Positions 8,507-16,367 of a stretch of 40,721 bases of DNA are shown here, one piece after another. Where the stretch lies: contig JANSWY010000040.1 in assembly GCA_024743255.1 (NCBI GenBank), positions 1 through 40,721 on the forward strand, written 5' to 3'. The translations under genes and the position numbers were made by a program. Within the stretch, counting starts at the first letter, position 1; each line of letters begins with the position of its first letter. The notes beneath the pieces are model-generated. The model was not told the origin of the DNA and searched no databases. It saw only the letters and a list, made by a program, of their open reading frames with translations. The stretch comes from a bacterium. GTDB taxonomy: Bacteria > Bacteroidota > Bacteroidia > Cytophagales > Cyclobacteriaceae.

Positions 8507-11500
8507 TAAAATTTGATGTTTGTACCAAAGATGATTGTTCGGGCTTGCGGATAAGTACCAAGGTCAACCCCTGAGGCAAACGGGTCATTGTAAGGAAGCC
8601 CGATTTCAGGGTCAAAGCCACTGTAGTTTGTGAATGTCAACAAGTTATCTGCCGACACATAAACTCTTAGCCTTTCTATTTTGAGTCTTTTTAGTGCCCC
8701 TACAGGAAGTGTATAACCTAGTTGGATATTTCTTAATCTCAGAAATGAACCATCTTCAATATAGAGGTCACTGAATAAATGATTTTGTGTGTTGTCTACT
8801 GTTACTCTAGGTTGTGTATTGGAAGTTCCAGGTCCTGTCCATCTGTCCAGTCTGCTTTGGAGCATATTATTGTCCAACGCACTTGGTCCGTTGATATAGT
8901 AAGAAAACACATTAGCTATTTCATTACCATTGACTCCTGAAAATGAGACACTTAAATCAAATGATTTGTAATCAGCAGATAAATAAAATCCGTATGTAAA
9001 ATCTGGAAGCGGTGATCCAATTGCGACAGCATCGTCGGAATCAATTTGGCCATCAAAGTTTGTGTCCTGATAAATGACATCTCCAGGCTGAGCATTTTGT
9101 TGAATTAAGGCCTGATCAGGAGATCCTGGTGCTACAACTTCTCCATCAGAATCGATAGGTTGACCATCTGCATTTACCGCTAAGTGGTTATTAACCTCGT
9201 CCTGTGTTTGGAATATGCCCAGAGATCGCAGACCATAGAATGTGCCGAATGCTTCATCTACTACAGTTCTTGTTACAGGCATTCCAATTTTAGGTTCGTA
9301 ATTAGCTCCCTCAATAGATTCACCAGCTCCAAGAGATGTCACCGTATTGGTGATAAACGCTATATTTCCTCCTACACCAAATGAAAAGCCACCAAGATTT
9401 TGCTTATAACCAAGTGTTAACTCAGTACCATTATTTTCCATGGAAGCAGCATTTGACGATGGTGCCTGAGCGCCTGAAAAAACAGGTGAAGGCATGAATC
9501 TCGTATCTACTAAAAGATCCTGAGTTTCTTTGGAGAAAACATCCACTGTTGCACTTAGTCTATCATTCAATAAATGAACGTCAATTCCGAAATTTGTCAT
9601 TGATGAAGTTTCCCAAGTGATCGTAGAAGCAGGTAAGCTTGTGGCTGCATACCCTTCAGCACCAGTTGCATTGTCAAAGGCGTAAGACCATCCAGGTGAT
9701 AAAGTAGACCTGAAAGCATATGGTGCTATAGGTCCCTGGTTACCTACTTGTCCCCAACCTCCTCTTATTTTAAGTCCAGATATGAAAGGTGTTTTTGGAA
9801 AGAATTTTTCCTGATCAACATTCCACCCTACAGAGAAAGAAGGGAAAGTCCCCCACCTGTCGTCTTCTGGGAATTTACTGGAGCCATCTCTTCTGAGAGT
9901 TGCTGTTAACAGGTATCTGTCTTTATATGAGTAAACTGCTCTCACGAAATACGATAACAGGTTAAACCTTCTTTCATTCAGAATAAGGTTATCTACAGAA
10001 TCAGCAAATACCTGATCTCTGTTGAAACTTGTAAACTGTTTGTATGCTTCAAGTCCAACTACAGCGTTGATACTGTGGCCATCTATTTCCTTGTTGTAAC
10101 TAAGTGTATGAGTATTTTGGAATACTTCAAGAACATTTTCGTCCTGGATTCTTTGTTCACCGTTAAATGATTCGTTTGGAGAAATAGTTGGTAATCCATT
10201 TTCATCCAACACTCTACTCTGCACGGTAACATTAGAAGGAACAAAATTCTCTGAATCGATAACTCTATCATCCCATTGTACAGAACTTTTCAAAGTAAAT
10301 CCATCAAGAAATTTCCATGATGCAGATATTGATGGTTGGAATCTGTTGGCCTTTGATGTTTTGAATTGTTGCTCGTACATTAAGCGAGCTGGATTTGCCA
10401 CATCTGTAAGTCCGGTACGATCCCAATCTCCAGTAATATCATCTGTTACTGGATTTATGGGATCTTTTCTAAGCGCAGTACCGAGAATACTGGTGTAGGT
10501 TCCTTGATCATAATTGATATAGTCATTTAAGGAATACTTAATGCCTGCTGAAATATTTATAGATTTTGAAAGGTCATATTCCAGATTAGACTGAGCCTGA
10601 TACCTTTTACCATAAGTGTTACCTACTATTCCTTGTTGATCAAAAAAGGTTCCTGAAACCTTGTATCGTAATTTCTCAAGGCCTCCTCTGATGCTTAGAT
10701 CATAAGATTGTACAGACGACTCACGAAGTACTTCTTCCTGCCAATCTGTTTCAGCGATACTACCGGTTAAAGCATCTTGTATCCACGATCTTTTGTCGCT
10801 AACATCTATTAAGCTCAAGCTAGTTGTACCAGGTCCTCCAAGAGATTCAAGATATAGGAGTGCGTAATCCTCTGCGTTTAACATGTCTAAAGTTTTCCAT
10901 GCTTGCTGTATACCTGCATAGGCATTAAGTTCAACATCAAATCCCTGCTTTACCCCCTTCTTAGTTGTGATAATTATAACTCCATTGGAACCTCTACTAC
11001 CATAAATTGCGGTTGCAGATGCATCCTTAAGAATTTCCATTGATTCAATATCGTTGGCAGATATGTTAGATATATCACCAGTAAGGAATCCATCAACCAC
11101 ATAAAGTGGATCTGCGCCGGCGAATGAGCCCACACCTCTGACTCTAACTGTTGTTCCAGTACCAGGTGCTCCGGAATTAGATGTAACCTGAACTCCTGCA
11201 ACTTTCCCTTGCATTGTTCTCACAACATCTGCTGTTGCCTGTTTCTGCATGGAACCTACATCAAGAGATCCTACTGAACCTGTGAGATCACTTTTTCTAA
11301 CAGTACCATACCCTACTACTACAACTTCCTCCAGTTTTTGCACATCAAATGCAAGTACTACGTCCATGCTATTCCTGGCATTGACGGGTAAAACCTTGGT
11401 TTCAAAACCTACGAAGCTGAATATCAATGTATCAGAAGGTGCGACTGAAATAGAGTAATTTCCATTGGTGTCTGTGACAGTTCCAATGGAAGTACCCTTC

Positions 11501-11667
11501 ACTGCTATTGTTGCTCCCGGTAAGCCAAAACCATCATTGTCCCTGACCTGTCCCGTCAGATCAATCTTCTGGCCATTGGCAAACCAAGGAAGCAGCATCA
11601 AGCTAACAAGTAATACTTTGGAGAGCTTTCTACTATAATTTTTCTTCCGATGATAGAGGTAACTCAT
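8506..11667 (-). CDS. SusC/RagA-family TonB-dependent glycan importer
   Basis: The 1053-residue outer-membrane receptor opens with a signal peptide ending near ANGQ (about residue 33). An N-terminal carboxypeptidase-regulatory-like domain (about 34-110; GQVRDNDGFGLPGATIAVKG) is followed by a TonB-box-like EEVVVVGYG and the plug domain (about 120-235, with QGKVAGVQVTSNSG and YVVDGF...). A long beta-barrel ends in IFGTNIKF, with the terminal Phe expected by the BAM machinery. SusC proteins import oligosaccharides with energy from TonB-ExbBD. The gene lies 27 bases after a small membrane-peptide gene and is followed at once by susD. Both the plug and the barrel appear full length, so it is probably functional. 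Confidence 0.96.
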   Translation of the reverse strand: MSYLYHRKKNYSRKLSKVLLVSLMLLPWFANGQKIDLTGQVRDNDGFGLPGATIAVKGTSIGTVTDTNGNYSISVAPSDTLIFSFVGFETKVLPVNARNSMDVVLAFDVQKLEEVVVVGYGTVRKSDLTGSVGSLDVGSMQKQATADVVRTMQGKVAGVQVTSNSGAPGTGTTVRVRGVGSFAGADPLYVVDGFLTGDISNISANDIESMEILKDASATAIYGSRGSNGVIIITTKKGVKQGFDVELNAYAGIQQAWKTLDMLNAEDYALLYLESLGGPGTTSLSLIDVSDKRSWIQDALTGSIAETDWQEEVLRESSVQSYDLSIRGGLEKLRYKVSGTFFDQQGIVGNTYGKRYQAQSNLEYDLSKSINISAGIKYSLNDYINYDQGTYTSILGTALRKDPINPVTDDITGDWDRTGLTDVANPARLMYEQQFKTSKANRFQPSISASWKFLDGFTLKSSVQWDDRVIDSENFVPSNVTVQSRVLDENGLPTISPNESFNGEQRIQDENVLEVFQNTHTLSYNKEIDGHSINAVVGLEAYKQFTSFNRDQVFADSVDNLILNERRFNLLSYFVRAVYSYKDRYLLTATLRRDGSSKFPEDDRWGTFPSFSVGWNVDQEKFFPKTPFISGLKIRGGWGQVGNQGPIAPYAFRSTLSPGWSYAFDNATGAEGYAATSLPASTITWETSSMTNFGIDVHLLNDRLSATVDVFSKETQDLLVDTRFMPSPVFSGAQAPSSNAASMENNGTELTLGYKQNLGGFSFGVGGNIAFITNTVTSLGAGESIEGANYEPKIGMPVTRTVVDEAFGTFYGLRSLGIFQTQDEVNNHLAVNADGQPIDSDGEVVAPGSPDQALIQQNAQPGDVIYQDTNFDGQIDSDDAVAIGSPLPDFTYGFYLSADYKSFDLSVSFSGVNGNEIANVFSYYINGPSALDNNMLQSRLDRWTGPGTSNTQPRVTVDNTQNHLFSDLYIEDGSFLRLRNIQLGYTLPVGALKRLKIERLRVYVSADNLLTFTNYSGFDPEIGLPYNDPFASGVDLGTYPQARTIIFGTNIKF

Positions 11668-11694
11668 TTTTATTTACATTTTAATATTGGTGAC

Positions 11695-11844
11695 TTAGCT
11701 ACTGGCTATGGCGATTACAAATACCGTGATAAGAATGAGGCAGACGCCCAGAAGAATTTCCAAATACATTAAGGTTCTCACCTTCTTTTCTTTAGATTCT
11801 TCTGATTCTTTTGCAGGGTTAAAAAATGAATTGAATATCGACAT
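11695..11844 (-). CDS. Small single-pass membrane protein heading the mannan operon (49 aa)
   Basis: A minus-strand reading frame from ATG at 11844 to TAA at 11695 encodes 49 residues. It begins MSIFNSFFNPAKESEESKEK, a charged soluble N-terminus. This is followed by KKVRTLMYLE and one hydrophobic helix of about 19 residues (ILLGVCLILITVFVIAIAS). It lies 27 bases upstream of susC on the same strand and immediately downstream of the candidate operator. Positive charge just before the helix predicts a cytoplasmic N-terminus in the inner membrane. No family is recognised. Coding support is the clear amphiphilic design and position; a chance open frame remains possible because of its length. Confidence 0.6.
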   Translation of the reverse strand: MSIFNSFFNPAKESEESKEKKVRTLMYLEILLGVCLILITVFVIAIASS

Positions 11845-11894
11845 AGTCACTAAACTTTACTTGCAAGTTATATGGACTGTCAAGGTTCATGGAT

Positions 11895-11929
11895 GGTCAA
11901 ATCTCACATTGGAGAGGGTCAATTCTCAC
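11895..11929 (-). promoter_or_regulatory. Tandem 13-bp direct repeats, candidate operator
   Basis: On the plus strand GGTCAAATCTCAC (11895-11907) and GGTCAATTCTCAC (11917-11929) match at 12 of 13 positions, with a period of 22 bp, about two helical turns. They lie 51-85 bases upstream of the first gene of the mannan operon. Such in-phase direct repeats are typical sites for AraC-type or response-regulator dimers, including hybrid two-component regulators of glycan loci. No regulator gene lies in the window. Confidence 0.55.
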
Positions 11930-12128
11930 TTAAATCTGGCTCTAATGATAGTTAAGGGAAATGTTACATTTGTCAACCCCATCGGTAAGGATTGACATTG
12001 TTTACTGGAAATATGTTGGTAAAAGTTATTGATGAGTAACGAAACTATCGTCACTTAATCTAGAAGGAATGGAGCAGATAGTGTAGTTGATGTAATTAAG
12101 GTTTGGGCAACCTAGCAATTAGAATTAC

Positions 12129-12154
12129 CTGGTGTACCAATTGTGATACACCAG
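12129..12154 (-). terminator. Hairpin after the 12166-12918 gene, probable terminator
   Basis: CTGGTGTA at 12129-12136 and TACACCAG at 12147-12154 form a perfect 8-bp stem with a 10-base loop, 11 bases past the stop codon of the minus-strand gene. The following minus-strand bases are A/T-rich but contain no solid T-run, so termination may be imperfect. Confidence 0.5.
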
Positions 12155-12165
12155 ATAAATTAATC

Positions 12166-12918
12166 TTACCATTTAATTTTTGATGCCTTCTTGCTGAATT
12201 TGCTTTGGATATTCGCGATTAACGCATCGATAGCAGCCTCATAAGATTTAGTGATAGAATCTGAATCAAATTCTTTCATTTTTACTTCAAATTGGTTTGG
12301 ATCTTTACCAGACACATTCATTTTGAAAATGCTTTTCATGTTTCTGTCAACTAACTTTACTCTCAAAGTGACTTTAGCTGAAGATTTTCCAACACCGTAT
12401 TCACTTCCAACAAAACCAGCGCTTGGCGAGAAGTTAATAAACATAAACGCCTTAGCATCCGGCATTTTCTCGAATAGATACTTCACTGATTCCTTGTTGT
12501 CAAATGGTTTGAATGTACCAATTGCAAGATAAGAATCATAGAACACAACGTGGTGTTCACTTAATCTATAATCCTGTTTTTCGGTTTCTAAGTCAGCGTT
12601 AATTCCAAGTGGAAAGTACTGAACATTTTCACCAGCAAACTCAAGATCGTCAAGAAGATATTTGTAGTAAGATTCACCTAAATGATCTCCAGGCATTACG
12701 TCAAATACTTTTCCTAATTCCGCTATAACCTCATCTACTTTACCCTGGATTGCTTTATTGTGCAAATCCTCATTGTCGATGTGATTAAAAAGGTTTGTAG
12801 TTGGCTCTCCCTCTTCTGCACCTATACGGTCACCCCAGACAGATACAAGAGCAACATTATTTTGTGAAAAAGCTTGAAAGCTAAGTAATACAATTAGTAA
12901 GGTTAATAATGGTTTCAT
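12166..12918 (-). CDS. Secreted protein of unknown function
   Basis: The 250-residue protein has a clear signal peptide (MKPLLTLLIVLLSFQAFSQ, cleavage about residue 19) and no lipobox, sorting domain or further membrane helix. The mature part is mixed alpha/beta with an acidic first half. Noticeable stretches are ALVSVWGDRIG, FPLGINADLE, FINFSPSAGFVGSEYGVGKSSAKVTLRVKL and a lysine-rich C-terminus. I do not recognise a family or any catalytic motif. It is transcribed alone, between a divergent promoter region and a hairpin, and heads in the same direction as the mannan operon but is separated from it by the 321-base control region. A periplasmic location is the most that can be inferred. Confidence 0.85.
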   Translation of the reverse strand: MKPLLTLLIVLLSFQAFSQNNVALVSVWGDRIGAEEGEPTTNLFNHIDNEDLHNKAIQGKVDEVIAELGKVFDVMPGDHLGESYYKYLLDDLEFAGENVQYFPLGINADLETEKQDYRLSEHHVVFYDSYLAIGTFKPFDNKESVKYLFEKMPDAKAFMFINFSPSAGFVGSEYGVGKSSAKVTLRVKLVDRNMKSIFKMNVSGKDPNQFEVKMKEFDSDSITKSYEAAIDALIANIQSKFSKKASKIKW

Positions 12919-13068
12919 GATAGTAATTTTATAGTTAATCGTTTTTTAGATAATTGAGAACTCGAAAGTAATAGGTTTTCGTAAAAAAGGTAGTTTGGAG
13001 AAACTTTTTATGCTGTCAAAGACAAATAAAGTTGAATAACCTAGAAATTAGCTACATTTTAGTTTGTA

Positions 13069-13076
13069 TACTTTTG
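13069..13076 (+). promoter_or_regulatory. Bacteroidota -7 box (TACTTTTG)
   Basis: TACTTTTG matches the TAnnTTTG consensus exactly and lies 24 bases before the ATG at 13100. No TTTG was found at the usual distance for a -33 element, so support comes from the -7 box and its position. Confidence 0.45.
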
Positions 13077-13099
13077 AACATTGATAGTTAAAATCCATA

Positions 13100-13455
13100 A
13101 TGAGAATAAAATCCATCCTCTTCATTATTCTAAGCATTGTTCTTTCATTTGTTTCAGGTCTAGGTACTGTCTATCTTTTTGGTGATTTCCTTGATTCCGG
13201 AGACCTTAAGAAGTCCATGATAAGGTTAATTTTTGGTTTCTTCCTTATTGTAATTCTATCAATAGCTTCTGTAGGATATGTACAGGTAAAAGTCACTGGA
13301 ATTGGAAACTTTTGGAATGGAGTAGCAGGTTCTCTGGGTGTGGATGCTTATGTAGTCTTGTTTTTGTAACCTCTCCATTACCTCCACTGATAATAGCTTC
13401 AATAATTGTTGCTCTCTGTGTACTCGGTTTCAACATCGGATTACATAAAAAATGA
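13100..13455 (+). pseudogene. Small multi-pass membrane protein, apparently frameshifted
   Basis: The first frame runs from ATG at 13100 to TAA at 13369 and gives 89 residues with a signal-like N-terminal helix, a second helix (FGFFLIVILSIASVGYV) and a hydrophobic end (VDAYVVLFL). Immediately after the stop, another frame continues as TSPLPPLIIASIIVALCVLG then FNIGLHKK and stops at 13455. This is a good last transmembrane helix with a basic tail. The two frames would join if the T-run at 13361-13365 had one more T. The intact product would have about 118 residues and four helices. It could be a decayed gene, a sequencing or assembly error in a homopolymer, or slippage-dependent expression. 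The family is not recognised. Confidence 0.6.
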
Positions 13456-13495
13456 AATAAGTACGTTCAAAATTCTATTTGTTCGTGACGGCTCA

Positions 13496-13533
13496 TCAAA
13501 AAACGACTTAAGAGTCTCTGAAGCTTTTTTTGA
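13496..13533. terminator. Possible bidirectional terminator between convergent genes
   Basis: TCAAAAAA (13496-13503) and TTTTTTTGA (13525-13533) flank a short inner dyad GACT-TAAG-AGTC. This A-run/T-run arrangement between converging genes could end transcription on both strands. The inner stem is weak, so support is moderate. Confidence 0.35.
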
Positions 13534-13557
13534 TAACGGGTTTTCCACCTAATACAA

Positions 13558-15042
13558 CTACTTCCAAATTGACCTAACCTGATAAATCTCTCCATCATTA
13601 ATATCCCCTCGAATTTCCAGGGAAGTAAGAGTGTCTATTGGGAAGATTAAATCTGTAATTACCAACTCCCCATCATTCACAAAAACCTCGATTGAAGATT
13701 CATCTAAAAATATCCTCAACTGCTGTGGTGAAATCTCGCGTATTGGAGCAATGTGGTTTGCATGAAATCCTCTTTCTATGGAACGGTCTCCAATACCTGA
13801 TCTATCTATGGATAATGTTGAATCATTAATAGCGACCACTAACTTTTCAGATTCATTCGAAAAAACTAATTGGTGGTTTGGGCTCTCAAATTCCAATTCA
13901 ATTTCTGAGGTCATCCATTCCAACGAATTATTCCCACTTTGTAAGGACCTCCTCTCCCCTCTTAAGGATTCCATTTCAGAGACAGGAATAGAAGTCAGTA
14001 TAATTTCATCATTCACTTTGATAATTTGAAGTTCCCGAGGAATTGTCATAGCACTCCGCCAGACATAGGTTGGAACATTCCTGGCGTAATCCCAATTACT
14101 CATCCATCCAATAAACAATCTTCTACCATCTTCTTCAGGGATATTGCTCCAGGTCACTCCAGCATAATTATCAGCCCCCAAATCTATCCATCTGATATTT
14201 TCGTCATCTGGAGTGAATGCTTTTCCATCAAAATCACCAACAAAATATTGAGTTGCCGATCCACCCTGAGGTCCGCCAGGATTTATACTCAGAAGCATTA
14301 TCCATTTTTCAGTACCATCAGCCGTCTTTAGCTTAAACAGGTCTGGACATTCCCAAACACCTCCATGTGCTCCAATTTCTTTACCAAATTCAGATTCTAA
14401 CTGCCAGTTGATGAGGTTATTTGAAGAATAAAAATTCACATGATCCTTGACCGCCAAAACCATGATCCATTTTTCCCACTCTTCAAACCAACTAACTTTT
14501 GGGTCTCGAAAATCCTTTATTCCTGGGTTATCTAGTACAGGATTATCAGCGTATTTAGTCCAGGTCCTTCCCCTGTCGGTAGAATAAGCAAGGCTTTGAT
14601 ATTGAAAGTCTATTGCACCCGACTTCTCCCCTTCCATCAGATGATGAGTAAAGATTGCAACCATAGGAGGATTGTCTTCGGTACCCAAGCCAGAAGTATT
14701 ATTTAGATCCATTACACAACTTCCGGAGAAGATCATTCCTAATGAGTCTGGATAAAGTGCAATTGGCAAGTTTTTCCAACTTACTAAGTCGGTACTTACT
14801 GCGTGACCCCAGTGCATTGGCCCCCAAACATTACTGTCTGGATAATGCTGATAAAACAGATGATATTCACCATCGTAGTAAACCATTCCGTTTGGATCAT
14901 TCATCCATTGTGTTGGCACAGAATAATGATATTGAGGTCGGTATCTCTCACCGTATAATTCAGGTTTCTCTTCAATTGAATTAGTTTCCCGACATGCACT
15001 AAAAACAATTAAGACGAGTAATAGATGAAATATTGTTTTCAT
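13558..15042 (-). CDS. GH32 lipoprotein, exo-levanase/fructan beta-fructosidase
   Basis: The 494-residue protein has lipobox VFSAC (Cys17). The GH32 signature is complete: WMNDPNG with nucleophile Asp49, FSGS (105-108), FRDP with transition-state stabiliser Asp180, and WECPDL with acid/base Glu231, on a five-bladed propeller. A C-terminal beta-sandwich follows, with FLDESSIEVFVNDGE typical of the family. GH32 enzymes release fructose from fructans, inulin, levan or sucrose. The lipid anchor suggests an outer-membrane or periplasmic location. Its ATG overlaps the stop of the sugar-symporter gene as ATGA, so release and uptake of fructose are co-expressed. Endo versus exo action and levan versus inulin preference cannot be read from the sequence; exo-levanase is a guess from overall resemblance. 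Confidence 0.93.
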   Translation of the reverse strand: MKTIFHLLLVLIVFSACRETNSIEEKPELYGERYRPQYHYSVPTQWMNDPNGMVYYDGEYHLFYQHYPDSNVWGPMHWGHAVSTDLVSWKNLPIALYPDSLGMIFSGSCVMDLNNTSGLGTEDNPPMVAIFTHHLMEGEKSGAIDFQYQSLAYSTDRGRTWTKYADNPVLDNPGIKDFRDPKVSWFEEWEKWIMVLAVKDHVNFYSSNNLINWQLESEFGKEIGAHGGVWECPDLFKLKTADGTEKWIMLLSINPGGPQGGSATQYFVGDFDGKAFTPDDENIRWIDLGADNYAGVTWSNIPEEDGRRLFIGWMSNWDYARNVPTYVWRSAMTIPRELQIIKVNDEIILTSIPVSEMESLRGERRSLQSGNNSLEWMTSEIELEFESPNHQLVFSNESEKLVVAINDSTLSIDRSGIGDRSIERGFHANHIAPIREISPQQLRIFLDESSIEVFVNDGELVITDLIFPIDTLTSLEIRGDINDGEIYQVRSIWK

Positions 15043-16346
15043 AGATCAATTTCTTCAAGAGATTTGCCCTTGGTTTCAGGCATTAAGAACTTCACAAAAA
15101 GTAGTTGGAGGACCATAAGTCCAGCGAATCCTAAATAAACATAACCAGCAGGTTGCTGCACCAATACTGATCCAAAAAGTGTAATTAGCGCTGCAAAGAC
15201 CCAGTGTGTTCCAGATCCCCAGGCTTGTCCGTATGCTCTAACCTTATTAGGGAATATTTCAGAAATAAACACCCATATTACAGTACCCTGACCAATGGCG
15301 TGAGAAGCGATAAATGCCAATATAAACACCAAAGTAAAGCCAGCACTAGCTTCCGAGAGGAAACCATAAGCTACCATTATAAGACTAATGATATAGCCAA
15401 TAGATCCTACATACATCAGTATTTTCCTACCCGAACGATCAATCAACCATAAACCAAACATGGTAAAAATGAGATTTACTCCACCGATACTTATCGAACT
15501 TAAAAGAGATTCCTGAGATGCAAACCCGGCTTGTTCCAGAATTTCAGGAGCGTAATAAAGTATAAAATTAATTCCTGAAACCTGATTAAAAAATGCTATT
15601 AAAAAACCCAATAACAATGCTTTTTTGTATTTGCCGTTGAATAGTGATTCTGTTTGTGCTTCTGTCTTATCCTGTTCCACAATCTCTTCCAAAGTTGCCT
15701 GTGCTGAAAATTCACTTTCGATCTTGGTTAGAACTTTTAATGCCTCGTCCCTATTATTTCTTTTTAATAATAACCACCTTGGACTTCTTGGCACTCCAAA
15801 CATCATCAATGTATAGATCACTGCAGGAATCGCCTCAACACCCAGCATCCATCTCCAGTCATTAGCTCCATCAAAACCCTTCAGAAAGTAGTTTGAGATG
15901 TAGGCTATCAAAATCCCGAATACAATATTGAATTGATAAAGTGCTACTAGTTTACCTCGATTGGATGGATTAGAGATTTCAGATGTGTATGTTGGAGCAG
16001 CTATTGAGGAGGCTCCTACACCAAGTCCACCCACAAATCGAAATATGGAAAAGATGTACGGATCTGAAGCAAGTGCAGAACCTATTGCAGAAACAAAGTA
16101 CAATACACCAATCCAGATAAGAGTAGTTTTCCGGCCAAACTTATCACTAGGGAAACCACCCAGTAATGCTCCAACAACCGTACCCCATAGTGCCATTGAC
16201 ATAATAAATGTACCGTGAAACCAATCTGAGGTATTCCAAAGCTCCTTAATTGGCTGATTAGCACCAGAGATAACCACTGTATCAAATCCAAAAAGGAATC
16301 CAGCAAGGGCTACCACTATTGCATAGTAGAGTACTTGTTTCTTCAT
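15039..16346 (-). CDS. MFS sugar porter (sugar:H+ symporter), probable fructose uptake
   Basis: The 435-residue protein has twelve predicted helices and the sugar-porter family signatures: GFDTVVISGA in helix 1, DKFGRKT between helices 2 and 3, the PRSPRWLL motif after helix 6, NQVSGINFILYYAPEI in helix 7, DRSGRK between helices 8 and 9 and PETKGKSLEEI at the C-terminus. Members import hexoses or pentoses with protons across the inner membrane. The stop overlaps the GH32 start, so I infer fructose as substrate; no residue specific for fructose is claimed. It begins 21 bases after the phosphoesterase-fusion gene on the same strand and may share its transcript. Confidence 0.92.
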   Translation of the reverse strand: MKKQVLYYAIVVALAGFLFGFDTVVISGANQPIKELWNTSDWFHGTFIMSMALWGTVVGALLGGFPSDKFGRKTTLIWIGVLYFVSAIGSALASDPYIFSIFRFVGGLGVGASSIAAPTYTSEISNPSNRGKLVALYQFNIVFGILIAYISNYFLKGFDGANDWRWMLGVEAIPAVIYTLMMFGVPRSPRWLLLKRNNRDEALKVLTKIESEFSAQATLEEIVEQDKTEAQTESLFNGKYKKALLLGFLIAFFNQVSGINFILYYAPEILEQAGFASQESLLSSISIGGVNLIFTMFGLWLIDRSGRKILMYVGSIGYIISLIMVAYGFLSEASAGFTLVFILAFIASHAIGQGTVIWVFISEIFPNKVRAYGQAWGSGTHWVFAALITLFGSVLVQQPAGYVYLGFAGLMVLQLLFVKFLMPETKGKSLEEIDL

Positions 16347-16367
16347 ATTACTACATGTTAATTGGTT

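Larger units (their letters stand above)
11845..12165. other. Non-coding control region upstream of the mannan operon
   Basis: This 321-base gap contains no convincing gene. It holds two 13-bp direct repeats (11895-11929), a TGTCAA/TTGACA inverted pair (11971-11976 and 11992-11997), and a terminator-like hairpin close to 12166. No good TAnnTTTG promoter was found on the minus strand upstream of 11844; TATAAC around 11871 is only a weak candidate. Confidence 0.5.

Noticed and set aside
11708-11995. Plus-strand open frame of 95 residues in the gap upstream of susC
   Set aside because: It is antisense to the more convincing 49-residue minus-strand membrane peptide, runs through the direct repeats, and has no recognisable protein features.
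11971-11997. TGTCAA/TTGACA inverted pair upstream of the mannan operon
   Set aside because: The arms are short and no matching promoter element lies nearby, so it is mentioned only as part of the control region.
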